Positions 60,933-64,000 of a stretch of 64,000 nucleotides of DNA are shown here, piece after piece. The DNA comes from Bacteroidia bacterium. Lineage in GTDB: Bacteria; Bacteroidota; Bacteroidia; Flavobacteriales_D; Cryomorphaceae. Made by a program: the position numbers and the translations under genes. The DNA lies in NCBI GenBank assembly GCA_030427905.1, contig JAUICL010000002.1:682001-746000 (forward strand), given 5' to 3'. The notes under the pieces are model-generated. The model saw nothing but the letters and a program-made list of their open reading frames with translations. It was not told the DNA's origin and did no database searches. The number at the start of each line of letters is the position of its first letter. Positions within the stretch are counted from its first letter, which is position 1.

Positions 60933-61166
60933 ATGCAAACCCTGTGTATTAATTGTCAAAATAAAAGTGATTGCGGTTGGAAAGGTGACCACGTTGTGCT
61001 CTGCGATGAACATGTCGTAGAATCTACCAGCACCCCTCCTGTTATTCCTTTACCTGTATCAAAAATTCCTGCACCCGTCAGCTTGTGCGGCACTTGCATC
61101 CACACAGAGCACTGCGGATTTAAACAAGAAAACTTTAAAACCATATTCTGCGAAGAGTATCAATAA
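60933..61166 (+). CDS. Small Cys-rich protein with duplicated zinc-knuckle-like motif
   Basis: 77 residues from ATG 60933 (also open to ATG 60915 and further). Two tandem copies of a four-Cys unit: LCINCQNKSDCGWKGDHVVL-C (C-x2-C-x5-C-x9-C) and LCGTCIHTEHCGFKQENFKT-C (C-x2-C-x5-C-x11-C), joined by a Pro-rich linker (STPPVIPLPVSKIPAPVS). The motif looks like a structural zinc or iron site; no known family was recognised. It lies 7 bp before the glutamate dehydrogenase start and just downstream of the sigma-54-like promoter, so it is the first gene of the gdh-pnt transcript. Confidence 0.7.
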   Translation: MQTLCINCQNKSDCGWKGDHVVLCDEHVVESTSTPPVIPLPVSKIPAPVSLCGTCIHTEHCGFKQENFKTIFCEEYQ

Positions 61167-61173
61167 CCATGCA

Positions 61174-62457
61174 ATGAAAACAATAGAGAAAGAAGCTAAA
61201 AAAATGGGCATGTACGAGAATGTCATGCATCAGTTCAATCGTGCAGCCGACTTAATGGATCTCAATCCTTCAGTCAGAAAAATTCTAGCTATCCCCAATA
61301 CAGAAATTGTTGTCAATTTTCCGGTTAAGCTCGATGATGGGTCTGTTGAAGTCTTTAAAGGATATAGAGTACAACACAACAATGCACTAGGCCCATACAA
61401 AGGTGGTTTGCGCTATCACGAAACAGTGGATATTGATGCTGCTCGAGCGCTAGCTACTTGGATGACGTGGAAAACATCACTCGCTGGACTACCCTATGGC
61501 GGTGGAAAAGGTGGCGTTCAAATTAATCCAAAGAACTACTCGACAGCGGAGTTAGAACGAATTACAAGAAGATTCACCTATGCCTTGGGAGACAATATTG
61601 GTCCAGAACACGACATACCCGCTCCCGATGTAAATACCACGCCACAGATGATGGCCTGGATTGCCGACACGTACATGAGTACCAAATCGACAAACGAAAG
61701 AACTAAACACGCCCATGTAGTAACCGGTAAGCCCGTTGGTGCTGGAGGTCTTGAAGGTAGAGATAGGGCTACCGGTTATGGCGTTGTTGTAGGAATTAAG
61801 GCTTGGGCCAAACACAAAGGAGTTTCTCTAAAAGGAAAGAGATACATCGTTCAGGGCTTTGGAAACGTGGGCTATTGGGCTGCTACTTTCATGAAGCAAA
61901 ATGGAGCAATCCTAGTCGGTGTCCAAGATGCCAGCGGAACAATCTATAACAACGAAGGAATTGACCCAGAAGCACTGCACAACTTCATCGGGCAGAATGG
62001 CGGGATGATCAGCGGATACATTGATGCCACTGTTATGCCTAATGATCTATTCTTTGGTATGGATTGCGACATCATGATACCAGCGGCTCTTGGGAACCAA
62101 ATAACTGCTGACAATGCAGACAGCATTAAAGCTATGGTGGTGGCCGAAGGAGCTAACGGCCCAGTAGATGTGCCTGCCAACGATATTCTGATCGCAAAGA
62201 ATATCGATATCATCCCCGACATATTTTGCAACTCAGGAGGGGTGATCGCGAGCTATTTCGAGTGGCTCCAAAACCGTAACGGCGAACTCTGGGATCTTCA
62301 AGAAGTGCTCGAAAAGCTTGAAATTAAAATGAACAACTCATTCAAACGAATGCTGGATGCTGCAGAAAAATACAATACGGATTGGCGCACTGCAGCCTTT
62401 ATTGAAGCAATAGCACGTGTGGAGCAAGCCTATCTACAAAGGGGTATTTTTCCATGA
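61174..62457 (+). CDS. gdhA: Glutamate dehydrogenase (Glu/Leu/Phe/Val dehydrogenase family)
   Basis: 427 residues. Catalytic half: YRVQHNNALGPYKGGLRYHE, TWKTSLAGLPYGGGKGGVQI (catalytic Lys in PYGGGKGG) and GPEHDIPAPDVNTTPQMMAW; these are hallmark Glu dehydrogenase strings, including K-G-G-L-R. The second half is a Rossmann domain with GKRYIVQGFGNVGYWAATFM and VVAEGANGPVDVPANDI. It interconverts glutamate and 2-oxoglutarate plus ammonia with NAD(P)H. Size is typical of the hexameric NAD(P) enzymes. Start ATG 61174; ATG 61204 also possible. Followed by transhydrogenase genes, suggesting joint control of NADPH supply and ammonia assimilation. Family membership is certain; Glu over Leu/Phe as substrate is likely but not proven. 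Confidence 0.93.
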   Translation: MKTIEKEAKKMGMYENVMHQFNRAADLMDLNPSVRKILAIPNTEIVVNFPVKLDDGSVEVFKGYRVQHNNALGPYKGGLRYHETVDIDAARALATWMTWKTSLAGLPYGGGKGGVQINPKNYSTAELERITRRFTYALGDNIGPEHDIPAPDVNTTPQMMAWIADTYMSTKSTNERTKHAHVVTGKPVGAGGLEGRDRATGYGVVVGIKAWAKHKGVSLKGKRYIVQGFGNVGYWAATFMKQNGAILVGVQDASGTIYNNEGIDPEALHNFIGQNGGMISGYIDATVMPNDLFFGMDCDIMIPAALGNQITADNADSIKAMVVAEGANGPVDVPANDILIAKNIDIIPDIFCNSGGVIASYFEWLQNRNGELWDLQEVLEKLEIKMNNSFKRMLDAAEKYNTDWRTAAFIEAIARVEQAYLQRGIFP

Positions 62458-62471
62458 TAAAGCAGAATTGA

Positions 62472-63575
62472 ATGAAGACCATTGGAGTTTTAAAGGAAGT
62501 AAGCGATGACAAGCGCGTTTGCCTATTGCCCGAAGCGGTAGAAAAGCTCATCAAGATGGGCCTGGAAGTGATAGTCGAAGAAAATGCTGCTTCGGGACTG
62601 GGTATCGGCGACGAAGCATACACTTCAGCAGGAGCAACCTGCTCTACAGCTGAGAATGTATTTGATAACTCAGATCTGATTTGCTCTATCGGGCATAGAT
62701 ATGATGGCGATGAACTCCCCGAGCCAATTGCGTTCCTAGGGATATTCAACCCATTATATTTCACTGGCGATATTGCCATATACGGACAGCATGCTTCAGC
62801 ATATTCATTAGATCTCCTTCCTCGAACAACCATCGCACAAAGCATGGACGTTTTGTCGAGCATGGCATCGCTCTCGGGCTACAAGGCCGTGATGTTGGCT
62901 TCGAACTATTTCATCAGTAGTTTTCCCATGTTTACGACAGCTGCTGGCACCTTAAAACCAGCTAAGGTATTGGTGTTGGGGGCTGGTGTAGCCGGTCTCC
63001 AGGCTATTGCCACAGCCAAGCGTCTTGGAGCTGCGGTCGAAGCATTTGATGTAAGGTCGTCGGCAGGTGAAGAAGTGCGGAGCCTTGGAGCTCGCTTTAT
63101 CGAAGTAGATGGTGCTATGGAATCTACGAATGCTGGTGGGTATGCCATTGAGCAAACCACGGACTTCAAAGAAAAGCAACAAGCATTAATCAACAAGCAT
63201 GCAATAGACGCAGATATAATCATTTGTACGGCCAATATTCCCGGTAGGCAGGCTCCTATCCTACTCCGCTCAAACACGATTGACCAAATGAAACCGGGCA
63301 GCGTGATAGTAGATCTGGCCAGTGAGCAAGGTGGGAACTGCGAGCTGACTAAAGATGGTCGCTCTATCTTGCAAAATGGCATCACAATCCTTGGTTTTAC
63401 TCACCTCTCGAAAACGGTACCAATGGCCGCTTCCAAACTGTTATCAAACAACTACTTGAATTTTATCAAATCGTTTGTCAACGATCCTGAATCAGACCTA
63501 GTCAAATCGACATTGGTAATAAAAAACGGAGAAATAGTCCATCCTAAACTTATCGAGATGCACTCGACAATCTGA
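62472..63575 (+). CDS. pntAA: NAD(P) transhydrogenase subunit alpha part 1
   Basis: 367 residues. Two-domain NAD(H)-binding subunit: N-terminal MKTIGVLKEVSDDKRVCLLP (start motif of alanine dehydrogenase/PntA family), LLPRTTIAQSMDVLSSMASL (the 'iPRtsraQ.mD.lSSqa.i.Gy' segment), NAD-binding AKVLVLGAGVAGLQAIATAK and VEAFDVRSSAGEEVRSLGA, and C-terminal VIVDLASEQGGNCELT. It is the dI subunit of the proton-translocating transhydrogenase that couples NADH to NADP+ reduction through the proton gradient. The gene starts 14 bp after gdhA; pntAB and pntB follow at 5- and 2-bp gaps. Confidence 0.94.
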   Translation: MKTIGVLKEVSDDKRVCLLPEAVEKLIKMGLEVIVEENAASGLGIGDEAYTSAGATCSTAENVFDNSDLICSIGHRYDGDELPEPIAFLGIFNPLYFTGDIAIYGQHASAYSLDLLPRTTIAQSMDVLSSMASLSGYKAVMLASNYFISSFPMFTTAAGTLKPAKVLVLGAGVAGLQAIATAKRLGAAVEAFDVRSSAGEEVRSLGARFIEVDGAMESTNAGGYAIEQTTDFKEKQQALINKHAIDADIIICTANIPGRQAPILLRSNTIDQMKPGSVIVDLASEQGGNCELTKDGRSILQNGITILGFTHLSKTVPMAASKLLSNNYLNFIKSFVNDPESDLVKSTLVIKNGEIVHPKLIEMHSTI

Positions 63576-63580
63576 CAATT

Positions 63581-63877
63581 ATGAACTTTATTCTAGAGAA
63601 TTTAAGTGAAGTATACTTCATATGCTTTTGCATACTCATTGGGGTTGAAGTTATCGCCAATGTGCCGGCCATTCTTCACACCCCACTGATGTCAGGGGCC
63701 AACGCCATAAGCGGAATTATTGCCGTTGGAGCCATTATTCTATTGCTTCAAACCCCACCTACCGATTATCTCAACCTCGCTCTTGGTAGCCTGGCTTTAC
63801 TATTGGGAACTACCAATGTGGCTGGTGGATTTTTTGTTACCCACCGCATGCTTGCCATGTTCAATTCCAAAAAATAG
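63581..63877 (+). CDS. pntAB: NAD(P) transhydrogenase subunit alpha part 2
   Basis: 98-residue membrane subunit with three to four helices. ENLSEVYFICFCILIGVEVI at the start, VPAILHTPLMSGANAISGII (the conserved 'tP..LhTPLMs.tNAiSgI' motif of the dII alpha part) and LALGSLALLLGTTNVAGGFF and VTHRMLAMF at the end. Size matches split-subunit PntAB. Starts 5 bp after pntAA. Together with PntB it forms the proton channel. Confidence 0.93.
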   Translation: MNFILENLSEVYFICFCILIGVEVIANVPAILHTPLMSGANAISGIIAVGAIILLLQTPPTDYLNLALGSLALLLGTTNVAGGFFVTHRMLAMFNSKK

Positions 63878-63879
63878 CC

Positions 63880-64000
63880 ATGCTCGCCGTTCTCGAAACC
63901 ACGTATTTTCTATCCATTCTATCTTTTCTCGGTGGCCTTAAATTCTTGAGTAGTCCGAAGCGGGCCAAGCTTGGAAACACGCTCGCCGCCGCAGGGATGG
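63880..64000 (+). CDS. pntB: NAD(P) transhydrogenase subunit beta, N-terminal fragment
   Basis: Partial gene running off the right edge. The first 40 residues start MLAVLETTYFLSILSFLGGL and continue with KFLSSPKRAKLGNTLAAAGM, matching the PntB N-terminus (first helix followed by 'LssPktAr.GN.l...Gm'). Starts two bases after the pntAB stop, completing the pntAA-pntAB-pntB order expected for the split transhydrogenase. Confidence 0.9.
   Translation, partial: MLAVLETTYFLSILSFLGGLKFLSSPKRAKLGNTLAAAGM

Noticed and set aside
62906-63385. 159-codon minus-strand open frame opposite pntAA
   Set aside because: Fully antisense to an unmistakable transhydrogenase subunit; no independent start context or family resemblance.

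Overview
The window reads as a chromosomal segment of a Bacteroidota bacterium, most likely a marine Flavobacteriales-type organism; the family-level guess is weak. The reasons are three secreted proteins with a type IX secretion (T9SS) type A C-terminal sorting domain, families typical of the phylum (Lacal_2735, DUF3857 transglutaminases, MBG repeats, TPR-cyclase), promoter-like TAnnTTTG elements, and almost no Shine-Dalgarno sequences. I found no tRNA, rRNA, CRISPR array, insertion sequence or prophage. Genes are intact and densely packed in short operons.

Layout. 1-14.7 kb is almost all minus strand: DUF2461 (partial), AlkD-like repair protein (plus), CreD, a T9SS protein, a ketosynthase III fused to a haem-oxygenase-like diiron domain with a coupled unknown gene, a MuiA/DUF4153 pair, DUF2391, a large MscS channel, a 53-aa Lacal_2735 protein and YceI. 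14.9-21.5 kb (plus) is a TetR regulator followed by a type I secretion-like ABC/HlyD/TolC operon whose ATPase domain has lost all its catalytic motifs, then an unknown membrane protein. 22.6-30.4 kb is a bacterial alpha-2-macroglobulin plus penicillin-binding protein 1C pair. 31-35.2 kb (minus) holds a beta-barrel protein and a four-gene photolyase cluster: a Cys-less FeS-BCP-type photolyase, an SDR without its catalytic Tyr, a 50-aa DUF2256 zinc-ribbon protein, and a photolyase-like protein with apparently swapped domain order. 35.5-42.8 kb contains SRPBCC, HXXEE, DUF1919, two DUF3857 proteins (one apparently dead), small envelope proteins and an EamA exporter.

43.1-49.8 kb is one giant gene for a secreted S8-type peptidase with five RGTALVN-type motifs and ten MBG repeats of exactly 222 bp each. 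Then come a TPR-adenylate cyclase, a bestrophin, a PrsW protease, and a divergent Fur-family regulator facing a GliT/DepH-like flavoprotein and a methyltransferase across a pair of mirror-image operators. 56.7-60.8 kb is a signalling operon (four-helix-bundle sensor, AI-2E transporter, soluble histidine kinase, NtrC-type regulator). It is followed by a sigma-54-like promoter leading into a Cys-rich small protein, glutamate dehydrogenase and the three-subunit transhydrogenase pntAA-pntAB-pntB (the last cut by the window edge).

The best leads are the photolyase cluster, the ketosynthase-diiron fusion, the ATPase-dead type I exporter, the repeat structure of the giant peptidase, the Fur-type operator pair and the sigma-54 link to glutamate dehydrogenase. 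All functional statements are from reading the sequence; no database search was run.
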